From contig NZ_JAHCMB010000020.1 of assembly GCF_019904155.1 (NCBI RefSeq), positions 579 through 53,236 on the forward strand: a stretch of 52,658 bases of DNA. Direction: 5' to 3'. Below are positions 22,765 through 31,797 of the stretch, piece after piece. The notes under the pieces are model-generated. The model searched no databases and was not told where the DNA came from. It was given only the letters and a program-made list of their open reading frames with translations. How positions within the stretch are numbered: position 1 is the first letter of the stretch; each line of letters starts with the position of its first letter. Origin of the DNA: Paenibacillus sinensis. Its GTDB lineage: Bacteria; Bacillota; Bacilli; Paenibacillales; Paenibacillaceae. The translations under genes were made by a program, and so were the position numbers.

Positions 22765-24864
22765 TTACTGCGCAGGTGTGGCTGATGCGTTCGGATTCTG
22801 CTGTAGACTCTTCTTCGGCACACCGTCCAGTCCATACTCCCAATCATAAGCGTCAAAAATCTTGCGCGCCACCGGCGCGGCACTGTTCGAACCAAATCCC
22901 CCTTCAGGGATAATAACGGCCACCGCCAGCTTCGGGTTATTCCGCGGCGCATAGGCGATGAATACGCCGTTATCCAGATTGGTGGAACTCTTCGTATCCT
23001 TATTGTAATACGTCTGCTGCGAAGTACCTGTCTTCCGCGCAAAATCATAAGGGAAATCGGAGAAGGCGTCAACGTCACTGTTCATGCCCTTTTTAACCTC
23101 ATTCCAGTATGAATCATCCATCTTGACAGTATTCAGCACCTCGCGGCCGAACGTCTGGACGACTTTTCCTTCCGAATCCGTTATTTTGCTGACCAGATTC
23201 GGCTTAACGCGTTCGCCTTTATTTGCCAGCATGGACACATACTGTGCCAGTTGAAGGGTCGTATACGCACCCTGCTGGCCGAAAGAAGCATACACCAGCG
23301 AGGCCTGCGCACTGCCTGTCGCCTTGATGTTCGTGTAGTTGATCTGGCCTTTGAACTCGTTGGGCAGATCCACTCCGGTCGAAACCCCGAGGCCGAATTC
23401 CTTCATATACTTATCCCAGACGTCGATGCCTTTAGACTGGTATTTGTTGTACAGCCTTTTGCCGACCATATCCACCATGAAGACGTTGGAGGAATGCTGA
23501 ATAGCCAGTGCAGGGTCCATCCCCCCGTATACATGGCCTGATGCATTACGGACCGATGTCTCGTGTCCGGCCTTGCCGAAGTAGGTAATCCCTTTGTCCT
23601 GATACCAGTCATTAGTGGAGAACAGTCCTTCATTCAGCCCAAGCAGTACACTGAGCGGTTTGATCGTGGACCCCATCAGCACAGTCGAACTGAAATCATG
23701 TCCGGAACGGCCGGATGAATACGGAGTGATGGTACCATTTTGATAGTTGGTCGAAATTTTGTCCCATATATCCATAATGCTGCCGTCAATCCATTTGTTC
23801 GTATCATAGTCCGGCATACTGGCCATGGCCACGATATTCCCCGTATCCACTTCCATCGCCACGGCATAGCCAGTCTGGGCATAAGGATGCGTCTTGCCCT
23901 GAACAGGATGGGTGTGCAGCCATTTCAGCTGATCCGTAATCGCCTGCTCCGTCTTGAGCTGGACGCTCTTGTCGATCGTCATCCAGATGTCATTCCCTTT
24001 GACAGGCGGAACGACCTTCTCCACCTTCTCCGCCATGTTCTGCGGATCGACCGATACGACCTGATAGCCATTCTGGCCGCGAAGCTCGCGCTGATACTGG
24101 CGTTCCAGACCGTCAAAGCCGACATATTCGTCATCCTTGTACATCAGGCCCGGCTCCGGATTCGTCTTCTTCATCGCATTCAAAATGTTCTTGTAGATGT
24201 CCAGACTGTTGGAGTTCTTGAAGAGCTTCATATAGCCGACAGTCTGGGCGGCAACCGTATCCTTGTCATAATGCCGCTCGTTCTCTTCCACCACTTCCAG
24301 ACCCGGATATTCGCTCCGGTGCTCCATGAAATAGGCGACTTCCTTCGTTGACAGACCCACCTTGATGCGGCGCGGTGTATACCCGTTGTACTTCCGGAAT
24401 CCCAGATCGAAGGCATCCTTAACCTGCTGAACGGTCAGCTTCTCTTCGCCGGGGTCCCCCAATTCATTGAATTTTTTAACCAGATTGACGGCCAACTCAT
24501 CGACCCTTGCCTTCGCTTCCGGCGTGAAATCCGTCTTGCCCGTCGTCTTGTCCGTGACCTTTGCCGTGTATTCCTTCGTCAGCGTGATGTACAGCGACTG
24601 AACAGGCGTAGAGTACGCGATCTTCTCGCCCCCGGCCGCCAGAATGGAGCCGCGCATCGCGGCAAGCGGCACCTCTTTGGTATCCCGACTCGTCTCCACC
24701 TCGGTCAGCGTCGGCCCCTCCACGAACTGCAGCACCGCCAGGCGGATAATGATGACGCAGAAGATGATAAAGGTGCTGAAGAAGAACACGTTGATCCGCA
24801 GGGTCAATGTATTTTTGCCGCCGCTCTCCTCTGAATCCGCGCCCTTCTTGCGAAACATGCTCAC
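22765..24864 (-). CDS. Class B penicillin-binding protein 2 (PbpA/PbpH type), first tandem copy
   Basis: The protein (699 aa) has the same architecture as its neighbour: membrane anchor near residues 28-48, dimerisation domain, and a transpeptidase domain with STIK near residue 400, SSN and KTGT near 613. All catalytic motifs are intact in both copies, so neither looks inactive. GTG 24864 has AAAGGAG. In Bacillus the paired PbpA and PbpH enzymes are redundant in keeping rod shape; a tandem pair here may divide the same task, for example by growth stage. It is the upstream member of a probable two-gene operon. Confidence 0.94.
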   Translation of the reverse strand: MSMFRKKGADSEESGGKNTLTLRINVFFFSTFIIFCVIIIRLAVLQFVEGPTLTEVETSRDTKEVPLAAMRGSILAAGGEKIAYSTPVQSLYITLTKEYTAKVTDKTTGKTDFTPEAKARVDELAVNLVKKFNELGDPGEEKLTVQQVKDAFDLGFRKYNGYTPRRIKVGLSTKEVAYFMEHRSEYPGLEVVEENERHYDKDTVAAQTVGYMKLFKNSNSLDIYKNILNAMKKTNPEPGLMYKDDEYVGFDGLERQYQRELRGQNGYQVVSVDPQNMAEKVEKVVPPVKGNDIWMTIDKSVQLKTEQAITDQLKWLHTHPVQGKTHPYAQTGYAVAMEVDTGNIVAMASMPDYDTNKWIDGSIMDIWDKISTNYQNGTITPYSSGRSGHDFSSTVLMGSTIKPLSVLLGLNEGLFSTNDWYQDKGITYFGKAGHETSVRNASGHVYGGMDPALAIQHSSNVFMVDMVGKRLYNKYQSKGIDVWDKYMKEFGLGVSTGVDLPNEFKGQINYTNIKATGSAQASLVYASFGQQGAYTTLQLAQYVSMLANKGERVKPNLVSKITDSEGKVVQTFGREVLNTVKMDDSYWNEVKKGMNSDVDAFSDFPYDFARKTGTSQQTYYNKDTKSSTNLDNGVFIAYAPRNNPKLAVAVIIPEGGFGSNSAAPVARKIFDAYDWEYGLDGVPKKSLQQNPNASATPAQ

Positions 24865-25206
24865 TTCTCTCTCTCCTTTAATTCAAATGTACGAATAAGT
24901 CCGGCATTGTCACTTGATCCAAGCATTTTGCAACTATATATATGGAGTGATTTCAAACCCAAATAAATGAATCGGAATGATGCAGTCTGTCTATTTCTTG
25001 CACCATCAGCGTTTATATTCGAATCAGGCAATGCCGAATCTCAAAAAGACCTATCCATTGTACCACATGCCAAGGAAGCCTCACTAATGCGGCGGACTGC
25101 CATGAATAAAAAGCTCAGGTAATGCCCCTTCCGATCTCCGCCCGATCACTGTGAATGATACAACGGCGTCAAACACAGCGAATCAACCTCAACCTGACGA
25201 AAGGGA
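24865..25206. other. 342-bp gap upstream of the PBP2 pair
   Basis: AT-rich. On the minus strand TTGGGT followed after 17 bases by ATATAG, near 24940-24970, is a weak promoter candidate for the PBP genes. I see no ORF with a ribosome site, no riboswitch signature and no clear terminator for the transglutaminase gene. Confidence 0.4.
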
Positions 25207-26349
25207 CTAGAGTACGCTTTCCTTGACATGGGTGGAAGCAAAATCAGGCGGATTGAACCAGTCTCCGCTCTTCGCCCAGGTGGAATCCAGAGGAATCCAG
25301 GTTCCGCTCTCAGGCAGATAGACCTCATTCCAGGCATGAGGCCCATAGCCACCCCGCCCGTCATAGCCTCTGCCGGTCACAACTCTGACCTGAAGTCCCT
25401 GCGACCGGGCCATCACGGCGTACAGCCGCGCATAATCGATACAGACGCCGAGGCGGGTATCGAACGTCTCCTGCGGCGTCTGCTCCTTCCATATCCGGTT
25501 CCGTTCATAATTCTCCGCCTTGGCGTAATCGTACGAAACCCGGGTTCCGACCCAGTCGTATAGAAGCCGCGCCTTCTCTTCAGCGTTCTTGCCGCTGCCG
25601 GCAACGTTCGCCGCGGCCTCGCTGATATTGCCCGAAATATCGCGGTCGATGATCTCGTACTTGCGCCTTAGGATGTCGTTCATCTCGGCAGTGACCGCCT
25701 CAGTGAATACCGGCAGCTTGTCCTGAACCGCCGAACCGGCCACCGGCTCGATCAGCTTCTCCACGCCCTGCCGGTACACCGGCGAAGCCTCGATATAGCG
25801 GGAGACCCCGCTCCCGGGGCTCAGTCCTGTTCCCACATACAGCGCTATGATCAGCAGCAGACACCGTACAGCTCCGATGAACAGTCCGACGCCCGCTCCG
25901 CCCAGCCTGCTCCCTGCCGATACCTTCCGTCTGTCAGACCTCCGTCCAAAGACAGAGGGCAGCGGCAGGAACAGAAGAAGCAGACCCGCCAGAAGCCGGA
26001 TCACGCTGTACCCGATCAGCAGCAGAAGCAGGAACCGCAGCAGCGGCAGTCCCGCCAGCGCGGAAACAGCCGTATAGTACATCTGCTGCCACTGCTTCAG
26101 CTCACCCGCCGGGGCGGATACGCCCTCGGCCCATGCCTGAACGCGCGGCGACGCGTAAACCGCGGCCGCGGCGGCCAGTATGAGCGACACCAGCGTAAGC
26201 AGGCTTGAGCCGAGCAGTCCGAACAGCCTTCCGGCTGACAGGGAGAAACCTCTGGCCCATCCTTGCACTATTGAAATCAGCAGAACGAGCAGCAATGCCA
26301 ACGTGATGAGATTGGCATCCCGCAGGCTCTGCAGCCATTCATTCCACAT
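25207..26349 (-). CDS. Membrane protein with CvpA-like N-terminus and transglutaminase-like domain
   Basis: The protein (380 aa) has an N-terminal membrane part with about four to five segments (residues 15-200) resembling CvpA-type proteins (IVQGWARGFSLSAGRLFGLLG), then a transglutaminase-like domain with a full Cys-His-Asp triad: GVCIDYARLYAVMAR, GPHAWNEVY, and PLDSTWAKSGDWF. Such domains act as proteases or amide-forming enzymes; the membrane location and nearby PBPs suggest a cell-envelope substrate, which is inference. The partner gene at 26381 lies 31 bases upstream on the same strand. Confidence 0.8.
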   Translation of the reverse strand: MWNEWLQSLRDANLITLALLLVLLISIVQGWARGFSLSAGRLFGLLGSSLLTLVSLILAAAAAVYASPRVQAWAEGVSAPAGELKQWQQMYYTAVSALAGLPLLRFLLLLLIGYSVIRLLAGLLLLFLPLPSVFGRRSDRRKVSAGSRLGGAGVGLFIGAVRCLLLIIALYVGTGLSPGSGVSRYIEASPVYRQGVEKLIEPVAGSAVQDKLPVFTEAVTAEMNDILRRKYEIIDRDISGNISEAAANVAGSGKNAEEKARLLYDWVGTRVSYDYAKAENYERNRIWKEQTPQETFDTRLGVCIDYARLYAVMARSQGLQVRVVTGRGYDGRGGYGPHAWNEVYLPESGTWIPLDSTWAKSGDWFNPPDFASTHVKESVL

Positions 26350-26380
26350 AATTCCCTCCTGCGCTCTCTATCGCCATCGC

Positions 26381-26821
26381 CTATTTTCCGGCTTTGCGCG
26401 CTTCTTCAATGAAGCTCTTGAGCGTACCGTTCACGCTCCACTGTCCCAGGCTGACGCCCCGGAACGTAACGCTGGCCTTGTCCTCGCCGGCCTTCCCCTT
26501 GACCTCCAGGTTCGGCGTCTTGATTGTGTATCCGCCGCTGCCGTCGGAGGTATAAACAGCCTCCTGCGCTTCCTTGAGCATGACGTCCTTGGCTTCGGTC
26601 TGCAGCGTCCCGACCGCTTCATTCTTCACTTTATCAACAGCATTGCCGATTTGATCTATCGTAACTCCGCTGTAGATGAACAACCCGGCGATAATGATGA
26701 TGGCAATCGCCCATTTCAATACCGTTTTGACCAAATTGACAACAGCGAACAGCAGAACAAGCGCGATGATGATGATAAGCCAATTTTCCCGAAAAAACTG
26801 TGACCACACTTCCGTATTCAT
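26381..26821 (-). CDS. Hypothetical membrane-anchored protein
   Basis: With ATG 26821 the product is 146 residues: two closely spaced hydrophobic helices (about 14-33 and 37-52), then a soluble tail of about 95 residues with an amphipathic helix and a beta-rich end (GYTIKTPNLEVKGKAG). I do not recognise the family. The frame extends to 26947 but the extra sequence is unlike a protein start; an AGGAGC site suits TTG 26824 or ATG 26821 only moderately. It is probably co-transcribed with the CvpA/transglutaminase gene. Confidence 0.65.
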   Translation of the reverse strand: MNTEVWSQFFRENWLIIIIALVLLFAVVNLVKTVLKWAIAIIIIAGLFIYSGVTIDQIGNAVDKVKNEAVGTLQTEAKDVMLKEAQEAVYTSDGSGGYTIKTPNLEVKGKAGEDKASVTFRGVSLGQWSVNGTLKSFIEEARKAGK

Positions 26822-26981
26822 CAATCCAGCAACACGCTCCTGTACCTGAATGCCAGGAGACTTCCGCATGAGAAGCGGGAATCCCAAGGTTATCATTATT
26901 ATACATGATGAGCGGGCATAATTCATGAATCCAGCGGATGACAACATTGTAAGGTTTAACGGGGGTTCTACACCCCGCTCC

Positions 26982-26993
26982 CTTTACGTAAAG
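26982..26993. repeat. Perfect 12-bp palindrome upstream of the MFS gene
   Basis: CTTTACGTAAAG is a perfect palindrome about 120 bases before the MFS start; just left of it GGGG and CCCCG form a short hairpin. It could be a repressor site. Nothing else was recognised in 26822-27112. Confidence 0.4.
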
Positions 26994-27112
26994 TACAAGT
27001 ATCGGTTGTCCGCCGGGGAAGCGGCTGAAATGCCCGAAATGTAATCATCCGGCGGCAAGCCATCGATGTTCCGCCCCCTCGGAGGGCGGCCTTATACGGA
27101 GGTGAACGGCCT

Positions 27113-28387
27113 GTGAAGACCGCGCTTTGGCTGTATTTGTTTCTGTTTCTCGCGTACTTCGATTTGCATGCGCAGTACCCCATCCTGACACCCTTTGCGG
27201 TGTCGCTCGGCGCAGGCCCGGCCTTCATCGGCTGGATGATGGGCATGTATTCCCTGACCCATCTCCCCGGCAACCTGCTGGCCGGCGTCCTCATCGACCG
27301 CAAGGGAAGCCGCCGGTTCATCATCGGCAGTCTTGTGGCGGCGGGGGCCGTCCTTCTTCTGCAAGCCTATGCCCAGTTGCCCTGGCATTTGCTGCTCTTC
27401 AGAGCGGCCAGCGGCTTCGCGCTCGCGTTCCTGTCCCCGGCCTGCCTGTCCCTGCTCGCCTCCCTGTCGCGCGATAGCGTGAAGCAGGGCAAATACATGT
27501 CCGGCCAGGGCATCGTGCATACCCTGGCCTCCGTCCTGTCGCCGGCCGCGGGCGCATTCATCGTGGCGAAGGCCGGCTTCTCGGGTACTTTCATGTCACT
27601 GGGCTGGCTGCTGATCGCCACAGGAGTTATGGCCTACTTCAGCCTGCCCCGGGTCCCGAAGCCGAAGCCAGCCGGCGTCTTGAGTGCTGGAGAAGGCGGC
27701 TCTCTTGCGGAGCAGAATGGCTTCACGGACGAAGGCATCCCGCATTCGAAGGCCGGATCAGCCGAAGCCGGAAGCGCCTATCCGGCAAATGCAGATCCCG
27801 CCGAGTCTCATGGCGCCCGGCGGCCGATCTCATTGCGTTATTTTCTGCTCCCCTTCTTCGTCGCCTGTGCCCAGGGCGTGCTCTTCTTCGAGCTGCCGCT
27901 CTCCCAGACAGCCAAAGGCAACGGCGGCATCATGTCGACCGGCATCTTGCTGTCGCTGCTCAGCCTGGGCGCGCTCGTTACCTTGAGCATGCTGTTTCTG
28001 AACCAGCTGCCGCCGATCCCGCGAATCGGCGCTGCGCTGCTCGGCATGGCGCTCTGCTTCTTCGCGCTCGCCGCCGTACCCGCCGTTCCTCCGGCGGCGG
28101 TGCTCTTCCTGCTGGGCACGGCCAAAGGCGTGCTCTTCCCGGCGATCGCCTCGCTGTTCATCGGCATCAGCGGGCCCGGGCGGCTCGGACGCACCTTCTC
28201 GCTGCAGTCCATCGCCACCTCGCTCGGCGCCTTTGCCGGCCCCGTCGCCGCCGGTCAGCTCCGCTACGCGGTGTCGCCGTACTTCATCGGCTTTCTGCTG
28301 CTGATGACAGCCCTGCTGCTGCTGCCCCGTCCGAATGCCGGACAGCTCTCCACGGCCAGTCCCGATCTGAACGGCCGGACGGCGTAG
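27113..28387 (+). CDS. Major facilitator superfamily transporter
   Basis: The protein (424 aa) has about 12 membrane segments. Family marks are GNLLAGVLIDRKGSRRFI, the cytoplasmic loop 2-3 motif, and a long central loop (about residues 185-240) rich in Glu, Ala and Gly between the two six-helix halves. It starts at GTG 27113 behind GGAGG. Substrate is not readable. It appears monocistronic; no regulator gene is adjacent. Confidence 0.88.
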   Translation: MKTALWLYLFLFLAYFDLHAQYPILTPFAVSLGAGPAFIGWMMGMYSLTHLPGNLLAGVLIDRKGSRRFIIGSLVAAGAVLLLQAYAQLPWHLLLFRAASGFALAFLSPACLSLLASLSRDSVKQGKYMSGQGIVHTLASVLSPAAGAFIVAKAGFSGTFMSLGWLLIATGVMAYFSLPRVPKPKPAGVLSAGEGGSLAEQNGFTDEGIPHSKAGSAEAGSAYPANADPAESHGARRPISLRYFLLPFFVACAQGVLFFELPLSQTAKGNGGIMSTGILLSLLSLGALVTLSMLFLNQLPPIPRIGAALLGMALCFFALAAVPAVPPAAVLFLLGTAKGVLFPAIASLFIGISGPGRLGRTFSLQSIATSLGAFAGPVAAGQLRYAVSPYFIGFLLLMTALLLLPRPNAGQLSTASPDLNGRTA

Positions 28388-28456
28388 CCGCAAGCCCCCG
28401 GGCATCGGCGAAAAAACCAGACCCGTCCCCGCTCTCAAGTTTAGGCAAGGGCACAA

Positions 28457-28483
28457 ACCCGCTGGGTGGATTGACATATACTA
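28457..28483 (+). promoter_or_regulatory. SigK-like promoter for the small spore peptide
   Basis: AC at 28457-28458, 16-base spacer, CATATACTA (28475-28483), which fits the SigK -10 pattern CATANNNTA. It lies 44 bases before the peptide start. Confidence 0.6.
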
Positions 28484-28526
28484 CACTGTAATCCTTCAAT
28501 CCACCTAGAAAGGGAGTTGAATTGCA

Positions 28527-28658
28527 ATGACGAATCCCTGCTGTCCTCAGGTTGCTCCGGTAGCTGCCGCTCCGGTATGCGGATTGGGTACTTCCACCGC
28601 TACCATCCTCGTTCTGTACATCCTGCTGGTCATCATCCTCAGAACGTTCTGGGTGTAG
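28527..28658 (+). CDS. Small hydrophobic peptide, YjcZ/SscA-like spore protein
   Basis: A 43-residue product: MTNPCCPQVAPVAAPVCGLG, then a hydrophobic stretch ILVLYILLVIILRTFWV. The Cys/Pro/Gly-rich head and single membrane helix with LYILLVII are typical of the YjcZ/SscA family of small spore-coat or spore-assembly proteins. ATG 28527 has AAAGGGAG upstream. A SigK-like promoter precedes it and a terminator follows, so it is a stand-alone late mother-cell gene. The family match is by pattern, since the peptide is very short. Confidence 0.75.
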   Translation: MTNPCCPQVAPVAAAPVCGLGTSTATILVLYILLVIILRTFWV

Positions 28659-28683
28659 TTCCACAGTCTAACCCAAACCGAAG

Positions 28684-28717
28684 CATCCGGCTCGCACTGG
28701 CGACCGGATGTTTTTTT
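28684..28717 (+). terminator. Intrinsic terminator of the small spore peptide gene
   Basis: CATCCGG (28684-28690) pairs with CCGGATG (28704-28710), followed by seven T. Confidence 0.88.
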
Positions 28718-28905
28718 ACGCCAATTGCCTGTCCTTATGCCATGTATATGAAGAACTTTCCCGTGAACAGCCCCACTTTCCGAGCTTGTTTTACAAACGG
28801 CTTGTCCGGCATTTCCCGGGGAATGATTACATAAACCTTCGCAATTCTGTTAAAAACGCCAGGCGTCAGGTAATATTAAAACAAGAAAACGGAGGTGAGG
28901 CTTCC

Positions 28906-29253
28906 ATGTCAATCGCCATTATTGTCGAAGGCAAGAACGACCGTAGCCGCCTGAGACGCCTGCTGAGGCCCGAAGTCGACATCTTCTGCACCTTTGGGAC
29001 CCTTAACACCGAGAAGCTGGAGACGCTTCGCAAGCAAGTCAGCGGATGTGAGTTGTATCTCTACATGGACAATGACAGCTCGGGCAAAAAAATCCGCGGC
29101 GTGCTTCGCGACGCCTTCCCCGATGCTGAGCATATTTATACCCGCCGGGGATATGCCGGGGTCGAAGGCACGCCGGACGAATATAATATCAGCCAGCTCG
29201 AAAAGGCAGGGCTTGAGGAATATATCATTTATCCGGAGCCGCTCCCTTACTAA
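28906..29253 (+). CDS. Small Toprim-domain protein
   Basis: The protein (115 aa) is nearly all Toprim domain: the catalytic Glu in IIVEGKNDRSRL at the N-terminus and the DXD pair in YLYMDNDSSGKKI near residue 55. Toprim domains cut or join nucleic acids with Mg2+; ribonuclease M5, primases and topoisomerases share it. This one is shorter than RNase M5 and lacks a second domain. I use ATG 28906 with GGAGG at 28891-28895; the frame extends to 28708, but that part overlaps the preceding terminator. The substrate is unknown. Confidence 0.82.
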   Translation: MSIAIIVEGKNDRSRLRRLLRPEVDIFCTFGTLNTEKLETLRKQVSGCELYLYMDNDSSGKKIRGVLRDAFPDAEHIYTRRGYAGVEGTPDEYNISQLEKAGLEEYIIYPEPLPY

Positions 29254-29275
29254 CCGGGCAGAACATGAAAATGAC

Positions 29276-29297
29276 AAAAAGCCCGCCATTCGCGGGC
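29276..29297 (-). terminator. Terminator beyond ctaB
   Basis: GCCCGC (29281-29286) pairs with GCGGGC (29292-29297); on the minus strand TTTTT follows at 29280-29276. It lies about 155 bases past ctaB and could also slow transcripts from the Toprim gene. Confidence 0.65.
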
Positions 29298-29451
29298 AGG
29301 CTGTTTCATTTTTGCAAGCTGCGCCTCCTGATAACCGGCAGCTGTCCGGACCTGGAAGCCGTTGCCTCACCGCCATGTAACCCGTCAAGACGGGTCAGGC
29401 GCAAGAAGCTGCCAAGTCCGTGCCGATGGATGCGCACAAGCTCCTTCTTTT

Positions 29452-30390
29452 TTATATGTGAATCGTGTTCAGTACAAGGGCGATCAGACTGAGGGTCAAA
29501 TAATTGATCGAGAAGAAGAAATTCTGCTTCGCCCAGGCGTCGTCATCTTTTGCCCATAGTCCTTTCAGCGTCAAGAACAGCCAGGCAGCGGACAGCCCCG
29601 CCGATACAATCAAAAAATAAATGCCGGCATAGTTGTACGTGTAGAGCAGAACCGACACGGGAACCAGCAGCGCGACGTAAGGGATCATCTGCAGCTTGGT
29701 GCGATGCGTTCCCTTCACGACCGGAAGAAGCGGGAAGCCCGCATTCCGGTACTCTTCCTTGCGGCGAATGCCGAGAGCCCAGAAATGAGGCGGCTGCCAC
29801 AGGAACAGCATGGCGAACAGCAGCCAGGCGCCAAGATCGACAGTGCCCGTAACGGCAACATAGCCGATAACCGGCGGCATTGCTCCGGAGATGGCACCGA
29901 CCGAGGTGCTCCAGGTGGATGTGCGCTTCAGCCACAGCGTGTAGACGACCACGTAGACGAACATCCCCACGATGCCGAAGACCCCTGCCAGCACTCCCGA
30001 GAAAAGAAACAGAGCAGCCAGCCCGAACACTCCGAGGGCGACACCGTACACAAGCACTGTATTCGGCTTAAGGCGGCCCGTCGGCAGACCGCGCTTCTTC
30101 GTCCGTTCCATTTTCATGTCGAGATCGCGGTCAAAATAGTTGTTGAATACGCAGGCCGAAGCCATGACCAGCATGGTGCCGAGCAGCATCAACACGAGTC
30201 TGCCGTACTCAACGCTCCAGCCCGATGCCACCCAGTAGCCCGCGAACGCCGCAATCAGATTGGATCGAATGATCCCCGGTTTCGTTACGGTAACAAAATC
30301 CCGCCAGGTAGCGCGCCCTGATTCAGGCGGGAGCTTGGCGGATACTGTCGCGGTATCGGATGTGGCTTGGTATCTCCAATTATTATCCAT
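29452..30390 (-). CDS. ctaB: Protoheme IX farnesyltransferase (heme O synthase) CtaB
   Basis: The protein (312 aa) has about nine membrane segments of the UbiA prenyltransferase type. The first Asp-rich motif is NNYFDRDLDMKM near residue 84, with KPGIIRSNLI before it and LFLWQPPHFWALGIRRKEEY in the second half, characteristic of CtaB/CyoE. It adds a farnesyl group to heme B to give heme O for terminal oxidases. A GAAGGAGG site precedes ATG 30390. The usual partner ctaA is not adjacent; only an atypical CtaA-like gene occurs, at 15819. Confidence 0.96.
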   Translation of the reverse strand: MDNNWRYQATSDTATVSAKLPPESGRATWRDFVTVTKPGIIRSNLIAAFAGYWVASGWSVEYGRLVLMLLGTMLVMASACVFNNYFDRDLDMKMERTKKRGLPTGRLKPNTVLVYGVALGVFGLAALFLFSGVLAGVFGIVGMFVYVVVYTLWLKRTSTWSTSVGAISGAMPPVIGYVAVTGTVDLGAWLLFAMLFLWQPPHFWALGIRRKEEYRNAGFPLLPVVKGTHRTKLQMIPYVALLVPVSVLLYTYNYAGIYFLIVSAGLSAAWLFLTLKGLWAKDDDAWAKQNFFFSINYLTLSLIALVLNTIHI

Positions 30391-30649
30391 ATAAGTCCAG
30401 GTCCTCCTTCATGTTCATTCATTAACGAAATGGAGCTGCAAGCTCGTTCCTCAAATTTAAAATTACAGTTTCATCATCCCGCTGTTAACTTTATCATATC
30501 AAACCGAAAAATTTTTGGACAGAGAACGATCAACTTGTTCATCAATTTGACAATTACGTGACATTAAATGTTTTTTTAAGGTGTAAATATTAAGCTAAAG
30601 AAATGGGTAGTTATTAATAGAGTACTTCTGTGCAAAGGAGACCAGGTCT

Positions 30650-31654
30650 ATGGATACCGCAACACACTTTGTAATGGGTTTCGGGCTTGCCGGCCTTTCT
30701 TTCGTCGATCCCGCCGTCGCCTCCCAGCCAATGCTGGCGGGCGCCGTCATGTTGGCCACCGTCATCGGCTCACAGGCGCCTGATGCCGATACCGTCCTCC
30801 GGCTCAAGGGCAATGCGCTCTACATCCGAAATCATCGCGGAGTTACCCACTCCCTTCCTTTTCTTGCGCTGTGGCCCGCTTTGATTACCCTTGTACTCAG
30901 CCCCCTGTTTGGCTTGCATGATACAGGGACGATCGGCCATCTGGCGCTCTGGAGCTTCATCGCGGTAGCCGTTCATGTCTTTAGCGATCTGTTCAACACG
31001 TATGGAACCCAGGCGGCGCGGCCGCTGACCGAACGCTGGATAGCATGGAACATTATCCACATCTTTGATCCCTTTATTTTTGGAACCCATCTTGCCGCGA
31101 TTGCGCTCTGGATTACAGGGATGATCCCTCCCGCACCGCTCTTCGTCACCTTGTACAGCATGATCGCCGTGTATTATATCTGGCGCACCGTCGTCCATGC
31201 CCGTATTACACGAAGCCTCAAGCACAAGGACATCCGGCATGATCCCGGCGAACAATATATGGCGATACCAACCATAACCCCCCGTCGCTGGAACGTCGTC
31301 AAGAAGAAAATGGACGGCACCTACTGCATCGGCCAGCTGACAGGCGGGCGCCTCGAATGGTTCAAGAATGCGGCCAGTTCGACACATCCCGCCGTGGAGC
31401 ATTCCAAGGAGCATCCGGATATACAGGCGTTCTTGTATTTCACATCATACGCCGTCGCCGAGGTCGAGGAGCTGCCTTCAGGGTATATTGTACGCTGGGG
31501 AGACGTCCGTTATTTGCACCGGAAGCAGTTTCCGTTCGTCGCTGTCATCGTCATGGACCACGAATACCGGGCCCTGCAGACCTATGTCGGCTGGCTGAGC
31601 AGCGAGAAGCTTGACGAACGCTTTGCAATCGAGCCTGGATCGATTAAAGTATAA
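30650..31654 (+). CDS. Metal-dependent hydrolase-like membrane protein (DUF457/YdjM, YfhP-like)
   Basis: The protein (334 aa) has the YdjM/LexA-binding membrane hydrolase layout: MDTATHFVMGFGLAG at the start with a metal-type His, GSQAPDADTV, NHRGVTHSLPFL, and HVFSDLFNTYGTQ, with four to five membrane segments in residues 1-180. The C-terminal 150 residues are soluble. Length and this tail fit Bacillus YfhP, a membrane protein that also affects expression of its neighbours. Substrate unknown. It starts at ATG 30650 behind AAAGGAG and ends before a strong terminator. Confidence 0.85.
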   Translation: MDTATHFVMGFGLAGLSFVDPAVASQPMLAGAVMLATVIGSQAPDADTVLRLKGNALYIRNHRGVTHSLPFLALWPALITLVLSPLFGLHDTGTIGHLALWSFIAVAVHVFSDLFNTYGTQAARPLTERWIAWNIIHIFDPFIFGTHLAAIALWITGMIPPAPLFVTLYSMIAVYYIWRTVVHARITRSLKHKDIRHDPGEQYMAIPTITPRRWNVVKKKMDGTYCIGQLTGGRLEWFKNAASSTHPAVEHSKEHPDIQAFLYFTSYAVAEVEELPSGYIVRWGDVRYLHRKQFPFVAVIVMDHEYRALQTYVGWLSSEKLDERFAIEPGSIKV

Positions 31655-31674
31655 ATAAGCTGTGATTGCAAAAA

Positions 31675-31731
31675 AGCCCCGCAGCCGTTGGGGAGGGGAC
31701 TGGGTCAGTCCCCCGTCAAGCTGCGGGGCTT
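31675..31731 (+). terminator. Terminator of the YfhP-like gene
   Basis: AGCCCCGCAG (31675-31684) pairs with CTGCGGGGCT (31721-31730) and encloses a smaller hairpin GGGGACT/AGTCCCC. The plus-strand T-run is short (TTCATT). Confidence 0.65.
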
Positions 31732-31740
31732 CATTATATC

Positions 31741-31780
31741 CGGGCGAAGGCCGAATGCCTTTGGCATCAGTCTTCGCCCG
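31741..31780 (+). promoter_or_regulatory. Hairpin directly before a small membrane protein gene
   Basis: CGGGCGAAG (31741-31749) pairs with CTTCGCCCG (31772-31780), with inner ATGCC/GGCAT pairs. It ends four bases before the AAGGAG ribosome site of the 31798 gene, so it may tune translation, or serve as a second terminator. Confidence 0.5.
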
Positions 31781-31797
31781 GGACAAGGAGCGGTTGT

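Noticed and set aside
29452..30390. UbiA-type prenyltransferase considered as the futalosine MqnP enzyme
   Set aside because: The NNYFDRDLDMKM and QPPHFWALGIRRKEEY motifs are specific to heme O synthase CtaB.
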